Shown one piece after another: positions 55,240-62,742 of a stretch of 64,000 nt of DNA. The stretch comes from Microthrixaceae bacterium. Lineage in GTDB: Bacteria > Actinomycetota > Acidimicrobiia > Acidimicrobiales > Microtrichaceae. Position 1 is the first letter of the stretch, and each line of letters opens with the position of its first letter. The notes under the pieces are model-generated. The model searched no databases and was not told the DNA's origin. It saw only the letters and a list, made by a program, of their open reading frames with translations. The stretch covers positions 1 to 64,000 of the forward strand of contig JAMLGM010000002.1 in assembly GCA_023957975.1 (NCBI GenBank), written 5' to 3'. The translations under genes were made by a program, and so were the position numbers.

Positions 55240-56270
55240 CAGTGCCCGATCGAGGCTCGAAGCGTGTCGTGGACGATGCGTTGGCGGTTCATGCTGCGGT
55301 CGAGGGACCACGGAAGCGGCATGATGACGGGGTTGTCGACGCCACTGCGTCGGTAGGCGTCCACGGCGTCGCGGACATGGTCGGCATCGCCGCAGATGTC
55401 GATGGCGCCGATCATCTCATCGGAAACGGCGGCGAGCGCGGCATCGCGATCGCCGGCAGCGTGTGCTTCGCGTACCGCCTGAACCTCGGCTTCGAACCCT
55501 GCCCGGGCGAAGGCCTTGGCGTAGGAGTCGACGACGATGTAGCTGAACAGGTCGCGTTGGCCGGGAATCCGGGCGGCCTCGGGGTTGGTCACCCCGACGT
55601 GAACGTAGGCATGAACGGTGCAACTTCCGGGTTCGCGTCCGGCCGCGAGCTCGCCGGCGCGGACCTGTTCGACACACCACCGCACCGCGCTCGCCGGCAG
55701 GTAGTTGAGGAGCACGCCGTCGGCGAGTTCGCCCGCCAGGTGCAGCATCTTGGTGTTGAGCGCACCGAGTACGAGCTTCGGCCCACGGTCGGAGCCGGGC
55801 GTGGTCGGCGAGTTGATCGACAGCCGGAACTTGCGCGCCGAATAGAAGTCGCCGTCGAAGTTCACGACCTCGCCGCTCAGGCACTGCCGAACCAGGGTCA
55901 GGTATTCGCGTACCTGGGCGAGCGGTCGGGGCCCGTAGTCGGCACCGTGCCAACGGCCGACGACAACGGGCGAGGAGATCCCCACCCCGACCAGGACGTC
56001 GATGTCGGGATTCAGTGCTGCGAGCGTTGCGGCCCCCATGGCCACGACCTGTGGGGTGCGAAGTTGCAGGGCCAAGACGCCGGTGCCGAGGGAGAGACGG
56101 GGGAACTGGGTGCCGAGCGAGCCGAGCAGTGAGAAGGCCTCGGGGCCAGTGGTTTCGGCGGTCCAGATCGAGTCGTACCCCAATTCGTCGGCCATCGTCG
56201 CGGTGCCGCGCCACGTCATCGGCGGCTGAGTCATCAGGCTGGCCAGGGTTACGCCGATTCGGTCCGTCAT
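55239..56270 (-). CDS. LLM-class (F420-type) oxidoreductase
   Basis: A 343-residue luciferase-like oxidoreductase, distinct from the other two. TDRIGVTLASLMTQPPM, YDSIWTAETTGPEAFSLLG, LGTGVLALQLRTPQVVA and VLVGVGISSPVVVGRW follow the barrel order. LVLGALNTKMLHLAGELADG is the C-terminal family segment. ATG 56270 is chosen. It is the first gene of the overlapping operon with an SDR and mug. Confidence 0.9.
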   Translation of the reverse strand: MTDRIGVTLASLMTQPPMTWRGTATMADELGYDSIWTAETTGPEAFSLLGSLGTQFPRLSLGTGVLALQLRTPQVVAMGAATLAALNPDIDVLVGVGISSPVVVGRWHGADYGPRPLAQVREYLTLVRQCLSGEVVNFDGDFYSARKFRLSINSPTTPGSDRGPKLVLGALNTKMLHLAGELADGVLLNYLPASAVRWCVEQVRAGELAAGREPGSCTVHAYVHVGVTNPEAARIPGQRDLFSYIVVDSYAKAFARAGFEAEVQAVREAHAAGDRDAALAAVSDEMIGAIDICGDADHVRDAVDAYRRSGVDNPVIMPLPWSLDRSMNRQRIVHDTLRASIGH

Positions 56271-56458
56271 GGCGCTCACCCTACTGTCGGGGTGGATCAT
56301 CGGGGGTGGCGAAAGGGTCATCGGACTCTGGTGAACGGCTCGGATCTCGGCGACTGTGAACTCCGTCAGCCGTCTCGTCGAAATGGCGCCAGCCCCGCGA
56401 GGGCCGAGGCATAAGCTGGTGACCGATCCAATGCTCCAATGCTCCGTGGAGGTGCACG

Positions 56459-56629
56459 ATGACCGAGGTTCAAGAGTCCGAGACCATCAACGAAGCCGTG
56501 GCGATGATCGACCGTGGGCTCGGTGACATCGCGGAGCGTTCGCTCGTATCGTCCTCAGAGATCGCCGACCTGCTCCTCGACGTCCGCAGCCTGCTCACCC
56601 GCGTCGATGTCCTCACGGTTCAGAACTGA
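56459..56629 (+). CDS. Small acidic 56-residue protein
   Basis: ATG 56459 is preceded by GGAGG at a 6-base spacing. The 56 residues (MTEVQESETINEAVAMID, then GLGDIAERSLVSSSEIADLLLDVR and LTRVDVLTVQN) are acidic and predicted helical, with codon choice like the neighbours. No family is recognised. It is flanked by a 188-base gap upstream and ends in a 11-bp tandem repeat. It is divergent from the LLM operon. Confidence 0.65.
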   Translation: MTEVQESETINEAVAMIDRGLGDIAERSLVSSSEIADLLLDVRSLLTRVDVLTVQN

Positions 56630-56660
56630 CCCGGAACCGACCCGGAACCGACCCGGAACC
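56628..56660. repeat. 11-bp tandem repeat starting in the small ORF's stop codon
   Basis: Three copies of GACCCGGAACC begin at 56628, two bases into the TGA stop, followed by a partial GACTCGG. The unit length is not a multiple of three. Confidence 0.92.
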
Positions 56661-56670
56661 GACTCGGCCG

Positions 56671-56728
56671 GCCTGTTCTCCGATAACCAGTGGTCGTGAT
56701 CACGACCACTGGTTATCGGAGAACAGGC
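56671..56728. repeat. 58-bp perfect palindrome, copy 2
   Basis: Perfect inverted repeat with 29-base arms and no loop, centred between 56699 and 56700. The inner 19 bases of the arm (CGATAACCAGTGGTCGTGA) match copy 1 at 38831. The stop codon and last codons of the minus-strand WS/DGAT gene (through KPVLR) lie inside it. Confidence 0.95.
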
Positions 56729-58125
56729 TTGGCGGTCGCGATGCGCTTGTAGGCGTCGGCGAGGCTCGCAGCGAGCAGGTCGACATCGGCCACCGCTGCG
56801 GTGTCGACGAACAAGCCCATGTCGAGCACCCCCCGAAAAGACATCGTGGTGAGGTTGAACGCCGATCCGGCGAGCGGGCCGACCGGGTAGCTCGACTCCA
56901 CCAGGGCGCCGGCCATGAACGTGTCGAACGGCGCGGCCCGCAGGTTCGAGGTGACGAAGTCGACCGTCGACGCGATTCGAAACCCCATCGACGTCACCAC
57001 CGAGGTCGGCAAGAGGTTGATGGCCCCGGCGAATGAGGCCATCGCTGCGGTCGCCGACTCCGATTTCGTGCGCTGCAGGACCTCGTGCACCGCCGCGATC
57101 GCCTCAGCCGGTGTCGTGACCGTCGCGGGGAGGGTCGATTGGGTCGGGGCGAACAGGTTGCCGCCGACCGACTTGTCGGTGCGATGGCTCACGGGCATCG
57201 CCATCCGCAGTCGCTCGGCGGGCGTCCCGGCGCTGCGGTGGTAGTCGGCAGCGCCGAGTAGCGCTCCGGCGACGAACATGTCGTTGATGGAGACCTCGAA
57301 GCGGTTGGCCGCGCTGCGCATGCGTTCAAGGCGAACGTCGAGGCGCCGAAAGGCACGGCTCAACGATCGGTCGACCCACAAGGGGCTGAGAGGGTGATCG
57401 CCGACGTTGACCTGGCGCATGGTCGACCCGATGAACTCGACGGTTCGGGAGGCCTGATCGGCGATCGAGGCGGGATGGGTTGCGCTGTGGCGAAGGCCCG
57501 AGGCGGCCTCGCTCGCCGCCCTCCGGACGATGCCGAGTTGGCGCCGCGCGACATGGCCGACGGCATCGGTCACGCTGTCGACCAACGAGGGGTCGTGGTG
57601 ATGCACAACCGGAGCCTCGACCGGTTCGCGTTGAGGGGCATCGCGTTCGAAGTCGAGAAACTCCAGAGACAGCCGCAGGCCACCTTGGCCGTCGGTGATG
57701 GTGTGGTGGAGCCGTTGGACCATCGCGGCTTTGCCGCCCCGAAGTCCTTCGATCAGCACGAACTCCCACAGCGGACGGCGGCGGTCGAAGGGGGTCATGA
57801 TCGACCGGGCGACGTAGTCGTCGAGGTCGCGGCGCGTCCCCCGACCCCCGAGCGATATCACCTTGAAGTGGTGATCGATGTCGAAGTCGGGGTCGAGTTC
57901 CCACCGCGGCGGCGCCAGGCGCCCGAATACGGGAGCGACCCGTTGGCGCAGGCGGGGAAACACGACCGTGGCCCGCTCGAGCGTCGCCCGAAGCCGGTCG
58001 ACATCGGGGCAGCGATCGAAGATGTTGAGGTTGCCCATGTTCGACGACAGGCGCGGATCCTTCTCCAGGTTCCACATGAGTGCCTCGAAGTCGCTCATCT
58101 GGTGTTCGTCGGCAGGAGCCTCCAT
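56713..58125 (-). CDS. Wax ester synthase/diacylglycerol acyltransferase (WS/DGAT)
   Basis: A 470-residue acyltransferase making triacylglycerol or wax ester from acyl-CoA. The active-site HHxxxDG is HHTITDG (140-146) in VQRLHHTITDGQGG. SINDMFVAGALLGA and NLTTMSFRGVLDMGLF are family motifs. M1 at 58125 is used; an in-frame M10 (MSDFEALMW) is the alternative. The C-terminal KPVLR and stop are encoded by a repeated palindromic element, so the end of the protein may be recent. It points to neutral lipid storage. Confidence 0.92.
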   Translation of the reverse strand: MEAPADEHQMSDFEALMWNLEKDPRLSSNMGNLNIFDRCPDVDRLRATLERATVVFPRLRQRVAPVFGRLAPPRWELDPDFDIDHHFKVISLGGRGTRRDLDDYVARSIMTPFDRRRPLWEFVLIEGLRGGKAAMVQRLHHTITDGQGGLRLSLEFLDFERDAPQREPVEAPVVHHHDPSLVDSVTDAVGHVARRQLGIVRRAASEAASGLRHSATHPASIADQASRTVEFIGSTMRQVNVGDHPLSPLWVDRSLSRAFRRLDVRLERMRSAANRFEVSINDMFVAGALLGAADYHRSAGTPAERLRMAMPVSHRTDKSVGGNLFAPTQSTLPATVTTPAEAIAAVHEVLQRTKSESATAAMASFAGAINLLPTSVVTSMGFRIASTVDFVTSNLRAAPFDTFMAGALVESSYPVGPLAGSAFNLTTMSFRGVLDMGLFVDTAAVADVDLLAASLADAYKRIATAKPVLR

Positions 58126-58255
58126 GCAGGTCAGGCTATCGGCCCTTCCGGCGATCGTCCCGCTCAGGGCCGCCGATGGGGAAGGTGCCTATCGGCGCGT
58201 CGCCAGGCCGCCGGGTGTTCAATCGCCAGGCGGCTCGGTGGTCAGCGTTCAGCCA

Positions 58256-58843
58256 TCAGCGTTCAGCCGCATCGAGCGCATCGAGTATCCTGACGGCGAT
58301 TCGACCGAGCGCCCAGCCGGCGAGATAGCCGCCCACGACGTCGGACGGATGATGGATCCGAACGTGAACGCGGCTCCACCCGATGGCGGCACCCAGGACG
58401 TACCAGGGCCACTTCACCCGAGTCGTGCGGGCGAGCAGCATCGCCGAGAAGATGCCCGACGATGAGTGGCCGCTCGGAAAGCTCGAGGTTCTCGGGGTTC
58501 GCAGGTGAAGTGGACGGTCGCCGTCGACCACCGGTCGGCTTCGACGAAAGAGCCACTTGATCGGTCCGTTCAACACGAGCGCTTCGAGACCGAGCGCGAT
58601 CGACCGGTTGAGCGCGGTCGAGAGTGACTCTTGTCCGAGCGCAACCCGGCCGGCGCCGATCACGTGCCACACGGTGCCGTGGTCGCCGACCATTGAGAGT
58701 CCGTAGAACAGCCGGTCGGCGGGCCCCCGACCGCGCAACGCTTCGGCGCCGCGTTCGACGACCTCGTCGAAGTGCTCGATCGCACGATTATCCAGCAGGT
58801 GCCCAAGCGGTCCAGGGGTTGCCGGGTGGGTTGCGTTCGTCAT
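58256..58843 (-). CDS. PAP2-superfamily membrane phosphatase
   Basis: A 195-residue phosphatase. The three motifs are present: KWLFRRSRP, FPSGHSSSG and SRVHVRIHHPSD. Only about three hydrophobic segments are clear, fewer than in many PAP2 proteins. It could dephosphorylate phosphatidate or an undecaprenyl/other lipid phosphate. Next to WS/DGAT, a diacylglycerol-producing role would fit, but this is inference. Confidence 0.9.
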   Translation of the reverse strand: MTNATHPATPGPLGHLLDNRAIEHFDEVVERGAEALRGRGPADRLFYGLSMVGDHGTVWHVIGAGRVALGQESLSTALNRSIALGLEALVLNGPIKWLFRRSRPVVDGDRPLHLRTPRTSSFPSGHSSSGIFSAMLLARTTRVKWPWYVLGAAIGWSRVHVRIHHPSDVVGGYLAGWALGRIAVRILDALDAAER

Positions 58844-58864
58844 CGTCTCACCAGGTTCACGAGG

Positions 58865-59695
58865 TCAGGGGGCCAACGGGGCGGCCAACGTCGAGTCCAA
58901 GGTAACGGTCTTCGCTGCATCGGGGTCGCCACCGAAGGCCGGACAGAACTGCTGAAACGAACACCAGGAGCACAACGGGGATTGCTTCGGTCGAAAGTCC
59001 TCGGACTCACAGGAGCGTTTGACGGCGCTCCAGATCGCTCCCACCTTCCGTTCGACCGCGCGAGTCGACTGCTCGCTCGGCGTCGCCACGATGATCTGGG
59101 GGTTCGCTCCGAGGTAGATGAGTTGAACCTTGGCCGGTCGTTTGCCGAAGAGGCGTTCGCACAGCAGCGCATAGAACTGCACTCCGACCAGTTTGGAGGC
59201 CTCCTGGCGTTCGGTCGGGGCCCTGCCGGTCTTGTAGTCGGTGACGACGAGGTCGCCGTTGGGCAACAGGTCGAGGCGGTCGATGATGCCGCGCAGTAAC
59301 AGGTCGTCGAGTTCGATCGACAGGAGCAATTCGACGCCGATCGGGTCGAACGCGGTCGGGTCTTCGAGGGTGAAGTACCGCTCGACCATCGCTTCGGCGT
59401 CTGCCAGGAACGCGGCCGCGGCCGCCTCGTCGAGGCCCAGGCCGAGGAATCGCTCATCGGAGGCGTACTCGCCCCACGCCGTCGCGAGGCATGCGTGTGC
59501 GAACGCCTTGGTGCGCTCGTCGGGTTTGGCCAGAAACAACAGCTCGAGTGCCCGGTGCACGAGGTTGCCCTTCACCGCGGGCGCGCTTGGGGCTTCGGGC
59601 ACCTTGTCGATGGCGGAGAAGCGGAACGCGAGCGCGCAATCGGTGAACGCTGACACCTTGGAGGGCGACAACGACGAGGGCAGCGGCAGGCTCAT
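58865..59695 (-). CDS. RecB/AddB-like PD-(D/E)XK nuclease with probable Fe-S cluster
   Basis: A 276-residue nuclease domain protein. Cys20 and a C-terminal CSWCSFQQFC give the one-plus-three cysteine set of the Fe-S PD-(D/E)XK nucleases (Cas4/AddB type). Catalytic motifs are GNLVHRALE, the GIIDRLDLL Asp and VTDYKTG. The ORF is not associated with cas genes. It shares a 4-base overlap (ATGA) with the hydrolase gene upstream. It could work in DNA end processing. Confidence 0.87.
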   Translation of the reverse strand: MSLPLPSSLSPSKVSAFTDCALAFRFSAIDKVPEAPSAPAVKGNLVHRALELLFLAKPDERTKAFAHACLATAWGEYASDERFLGLGLDEAAAAAFLADAEAMVERYFTLEDPTAFDPIGVELLLSIELDDLLLRGIIDRLDLLPNGDLVVTDYKTGRAPTERQEASKLVGVQFYALLCERLFGKRPAKVQLIYLGANPQIIVATPSEQSTRAVERKVGAIWSAVKRSCESEDFRPKQSPLCSWCSFQQFCPAFGGDPDAAKTVTLDSTLAAPLAP

Positions 59696-60633
59696 CGAGG
59701 GACTTCTTCGCCGAAGAACGCGGCGGCTTCAGCGGCGGTCGCCGCGGGGGCTTCGAACGGCCCGAAATGGGCGAGTTCGTCGTGGCGGGACCATCTGCCC
59801 GCGGGAAGTTCCTCGGCGATCATCGACGCCAGCGCCGCTGGTCCGTCGCTGTCGGGCGGCCCGCCGGCCACCATCACCGGACAGTGCACCGACCCGAGCC
59901 CTTCCCAGGCGTGGTGGAGGTGTCCGCTGCGGTAGATCTGGGCCTCGATGTCGCGGTCGCAGGCAAGGGTGAGTGCGCCGCTGGGGTCGGCGGGGTCGAC
60001 CGGAACGAATCCGCGCTCGAGGTATCCCTCGACGACCCCGGGAGCGAAGACATTCATCGGGGCTTTGGAGGTGAAATTGTCGAGCGCCGCCTGCCGTGTA
60101 TCGAACGTTTCGCGCCGGCGTTCGGCCCCTTGGGCCAAGGGGTTGTCGGTGACCTCGGGGAACTGCGCTCGCAACGACGTCGCAAACACGATCGGCTCGT
60201 ACAGCCACATGGCTTCGAAGGTGCCGGGCCGGTACTGCTCGGCGAGCAACAGCGCCGCTGCCCCCATCGAGTGGCCCACGCCACGCCAGCCGGATGGACT
60301 TGGCCCCTCGCGCTCGTCGATGGCCTCGATGACCGCCAACACGTCATGGCCGGTGGCTTCCCACTCGAAGCGACCGTCCTCGGCGGTGGTGGAGAGGCCG
60401 TGGGACCGCACGTCGAGCGCCCAACACTCGAAGCGGTCGGAGAGGGCTTCGGCGAACGGGCGCCATACGGTTGCGCAGAACCCGGTCGCGTGAACCAACA
60501 AGACGCGAGGCCCGCGACCGCCGAGCCGAAGATACGAGCAGGTGACGCCGTCGGTGGAGGCGGCGGAGCCAGCAAAGGAGGCGGCGGAGCCAGCAGAGGA
60601 GGTGGAGACGGAGGAATCGGTGGAGGTCGGCAT
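59692..60633 (-). CDS. Alpha/beta hydrolase
   Basis: A 313-residue alpha/beta-hydrolase. The nucleophile elbow is GHSMGAA with the catalytic Ser, the oxyanion region is HATGFCATVW, and the terminal His is in DELAHFGPFEAP. Acidic Asp in DVRSHG precedes. The N-terminal 30 residues (TSSAGSAASFAGSAAST) are low-complexity with a 21-bp duplication. It is translationally linked to the nuclease gene. Substrate is unknown. Confidence 0.88.
   Translation of the reverse strand: MPTSTDSSVSTSSAGSAASFAGSAASTDGVTCSYLRLGGRGPRVLLVHATGFCATVWRPFAEALSDRFECWALDVRSHGLSTTAEDGRFEWEATGHDVLAVIEAIDEREGPSPSGWRGVGHSMGAAALLLAEQYRPGTFEAMWLYEPIVFATSLRAQFPEVTDNPLAQGAERRRETFDTRQAALDNFTSKAPMNVFAPGVVEGYLERGFVPVDPADPSGALTLACDRDIEAQIYRSGHLHHAWEGLGSVHCPVMVAGGPPDSDGPAALASMIAEELPAGRWSRHDELAHFGPFEAPAATAAEAAAFFGEEVPR
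60557..60598. repeat. 21-bp in-frame duplication in the hydrolase gene
   Basis: GAGGCGGCGGAGCCAGCA plus AAG or GAG occurs twice (60557 and 60578) and encodes the repeated AGSAAS unit near the N-terminus. Confidence 0.9.
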
Positions 60634-60726
60634 CGCTTCTTCACACTACGACCGACCACTGTCAGCGAGGTATCCGGGCGCCGCTGCACCACCCTCGCGC
60701 CGGTCAGGGCATCCGAGGCCGAGCGA

Positions 60727-61119
60727 TCAATACAACACGGGATACGAAAGGTGTTGAAGTGATTCCAAGGTCGACCAGTCGATCACCGTCGGGCCACCGA
60801 CGATGGTCGATTCGACCATGTCGTGCGGCACGATCAGCGCCGGCAGGTCACTCGGCGTGGCGCACGACCCGACCGCGATCGCGTCGACGAACGGAACGAA
60901 GGGCAACGCATCGGCCAACTCGCTTCTCAGGCGATGGGCCCCGATCGCTGCGGCTGCGGCTGCGGCGTGCAGGTCGATCGAGTTTTCGGCGATCACGAAC
61001 ACTCCGGTGGTGCCGACCACGACATAGGTGCCCTCGACCACGTAGACGACGAAGCCCGACGGGAGGCCGCGAAGCGTGTCTTCGATTGGTCGTTGGGTCT
61101 GGCGCGAGTGTCGAAACAC
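60727..61119 (-). CDS. Hypothetical protein, 130 residues
   Basis: A GTG-started 130-residue protein. FVVYVVEGTYVVVGTTGVFVI resembles strands that bear a compact beta domain (NERD-like sequences have a similar VVVGPxGVFVI turn), and DLHAAAAAAAIGAHRLRSEL is a helix. The C-terminal half contains VGSCATPSDLPALIVPHDMV. No family is certain. It lies between the hydrolase and the lipoprotein gene on the same strand. Confidence 0.55.
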   Translation of the reverse strand: MFRHSRQTQRPIEDTLRGLPSGFVVYVVEGTYVVVGTTGVFVIAENSIDLHAAAAAAAIGAHRLRSELADALPFVPFVDAIAVGSCATPSDLPALIVPHDMVESTIVGGPTVIDWSTLESLQHLSYPVLY

Positions 61120-61177
61120 CTAACCGATATCGGCACGAATACAGCGGCCTTGAGTGCTGGTGACGATCCTTTGCAGA

Positions 61178-62575
61178 TCAACGGACCGCGGTCAGCAACG
61201 TGTCGTGGTTCGGGCGCAGCACCACGACGTCGTTGGCGGAGGTGATCAGCCCGTTGAGCAGGGCCGTGTCGTTCTTGGTGGGATCGGTCATGCCGAGGCG
61301 TTCCCAGCGTTCGCGGGCGGTGGGATTTGCGATCCCTTCCACGGCCATCGAGGACCGGCTGCACGAGGTGCCCGAGATGATCCAGCCGTAGTCGCGCAAC
61401 GCCACCGCGAAGATCCGTGCCGTCGAGCGCCGCTGGCCGACATAGCCCTGTGCGTCGAGCCAGGCGTCGATCTGTGCGTCGGTCTTGTTGAGCACGAATC
61501 GCATCCCCTCGGGCACGGTCAACGCTCGGGACTCGTCGGTGTAGGCCATCGTGGAGGAACCGCACTTGAGGACCGTGTCGGTCCATTCGAGTTTCGTGGC
61601 CGGGGCGACGGCATAGCCGCATTTGGATCCCGCTTGACCCGCGGAGATCTGTTCCGCGGTGCAACCGGGTCCGAACATGGTGGCGTAGGTTTCCATGTTG
61701 ATGGCGTGGTTGATCGACCCGCGTTCGATTTCGTCGAGGGTGGGCAGCAGGGTCATACCCAACAGCCGGCCCATCCCCCGTCCGCCGAGTTGGGAGAACC
61801 CGTCGCTGTTCGTCGCGTCGGCGATCGAGCCGTCGACGTTGCGGCCGATGTATGCGGTGTAGGTGCACAGGTCGGTGCCGAGCCGGTAGCCGTCGAGCAG
61901 GTTCGCCGCCGACAGGCATTCCAGGCTGCTCGGGTTGCGTACACCCCACAACGTCCATTCCTTGCCCGACGCCGGGTCGAGAATGATGAGCTTCGCGTCC
62001 TTGCCCGAGGCGGCCTTCCACTTCGGATTCCACGGAATGGAACGGCCTCCGCCGAGCTCATGGCCATAGGACCAGGCGGCGGTGTACACCTTGATGGTGG
62101 TGGTGGCGTCCGCGGTGGAGTACACGGGGATGCCATAGGCGTCGAAGGCGATGACGAGTTCGCCGCGTCGCGACGGATCGGTGCGACCGGGGTAGTTGGC
62201 AAAGGTGAACCAGGTCGATGACCAGCGGTCCGACTCGGGGTGCCGCTCCATGCATGCGGCGGGTGTATTGAACACCGAGGTGGCGCGAAACCGCGCCGGG
62301 TTGGCGGTTGCGGCGGCGCGCACCTGAGCGCAGCGCTGCGCGTTGTTGACCAACGACGCGGTCGTCGTGGCGGGCACGCTGAGCTGCACCCCGGGCGAGA
62401 CGGGGGCCGGCTTCGTCGACGGCGTCGTCGTCGCTGGCCGCGGTGTTGAAGTGGCGGCATTGGCAATGCTCGACGTCGGTTGAATGGATGGCTGATCCGG
62501 AGTGTCACACGCGGCGACCGTGGCCAGTGCAACGCCGACGGCAATGAGCCGCCACGCGGGTGTTGGTCGTTTCAT
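61178..62575 (-). CDS. Exported lipoprotein, unknown function
   Basis: A 465-residue protein. ATG 62575 follows AGGGA at a six-base spacing and gives a signal peptide (RLIAVGVALATVAAC) with lipobox VAAC. A Thr/Pro-rich linker (about 25-75) follows. The rest is a soluble domain of about 390 residues containing SVFNTPAACMERHPESDRW, STWFTFANYPGRTDPSRRG, LGGGRSIPWNPKWKAASG and GMTLLPTLDEIERGSINHA. Several Cys pairs suggest disulfides. I recognise no family. It is divergent from the DUF1800 gene. Confidence 0.7.
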   Translation of the reverse strand: MKRPTPAWRLIAVGVALATVAACDTPDQPSIQPTSSIANAATSTPRPATTTPSTKPAPVSPGVQLSVPATTTASLVNNAQRCAQVRAAATANPARFRATSVFNTPAACMERHPESDRWSSTWFTFANYPGRTDPSRRGELVIAFDAYGIPVYSTADATTTIKVYTAAWSYGHELGGGRSIPWNPKWKAASGKDAKLIILDPASGKEWTLWGVRNPSSLECLSAANLLDGYRLGTDLCTYTAYIGRNVDGSIADATNSDGFSQLGGRGMGRLLGMTLLPTLDEIERGSINHAINMETYATMFGPGCTAEQISAGQAGSKCGYAVAPATKLEWTDTVLKCGSSTMAYTDESRALTVPEGMRFVLNKTDAQIDAWLDAQGYVGQRRSTARIFAVALRDYGWIISGTSCSRSSMAVEGIANPTARERWERLGMTDPTKNDTALLNGLITSANDVVVLRPNHDTLLTAVR

Positions 62576-62742
62576 CTCGGTTCCCTGACTCATCCGAGAT
62601 CCCCCAGCGGATTCGGACGTGGCAACGGTTTCGACGCCAGTGGTGGCCAACTTGAGGAGTATTGCGGAAATCGCGCTCGGCCTCGTGGCGAGGGAGCGCT
62701 TCGGCCTACAGGAATTCCGGGTACCCGCCGATACGTGGGGCG

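Noticed and set aside
58865..59695. Cas4
   Set aside because: The nuclease motifs fit Cas4/AddB, but no cas genes or CRISPR array are nearby.
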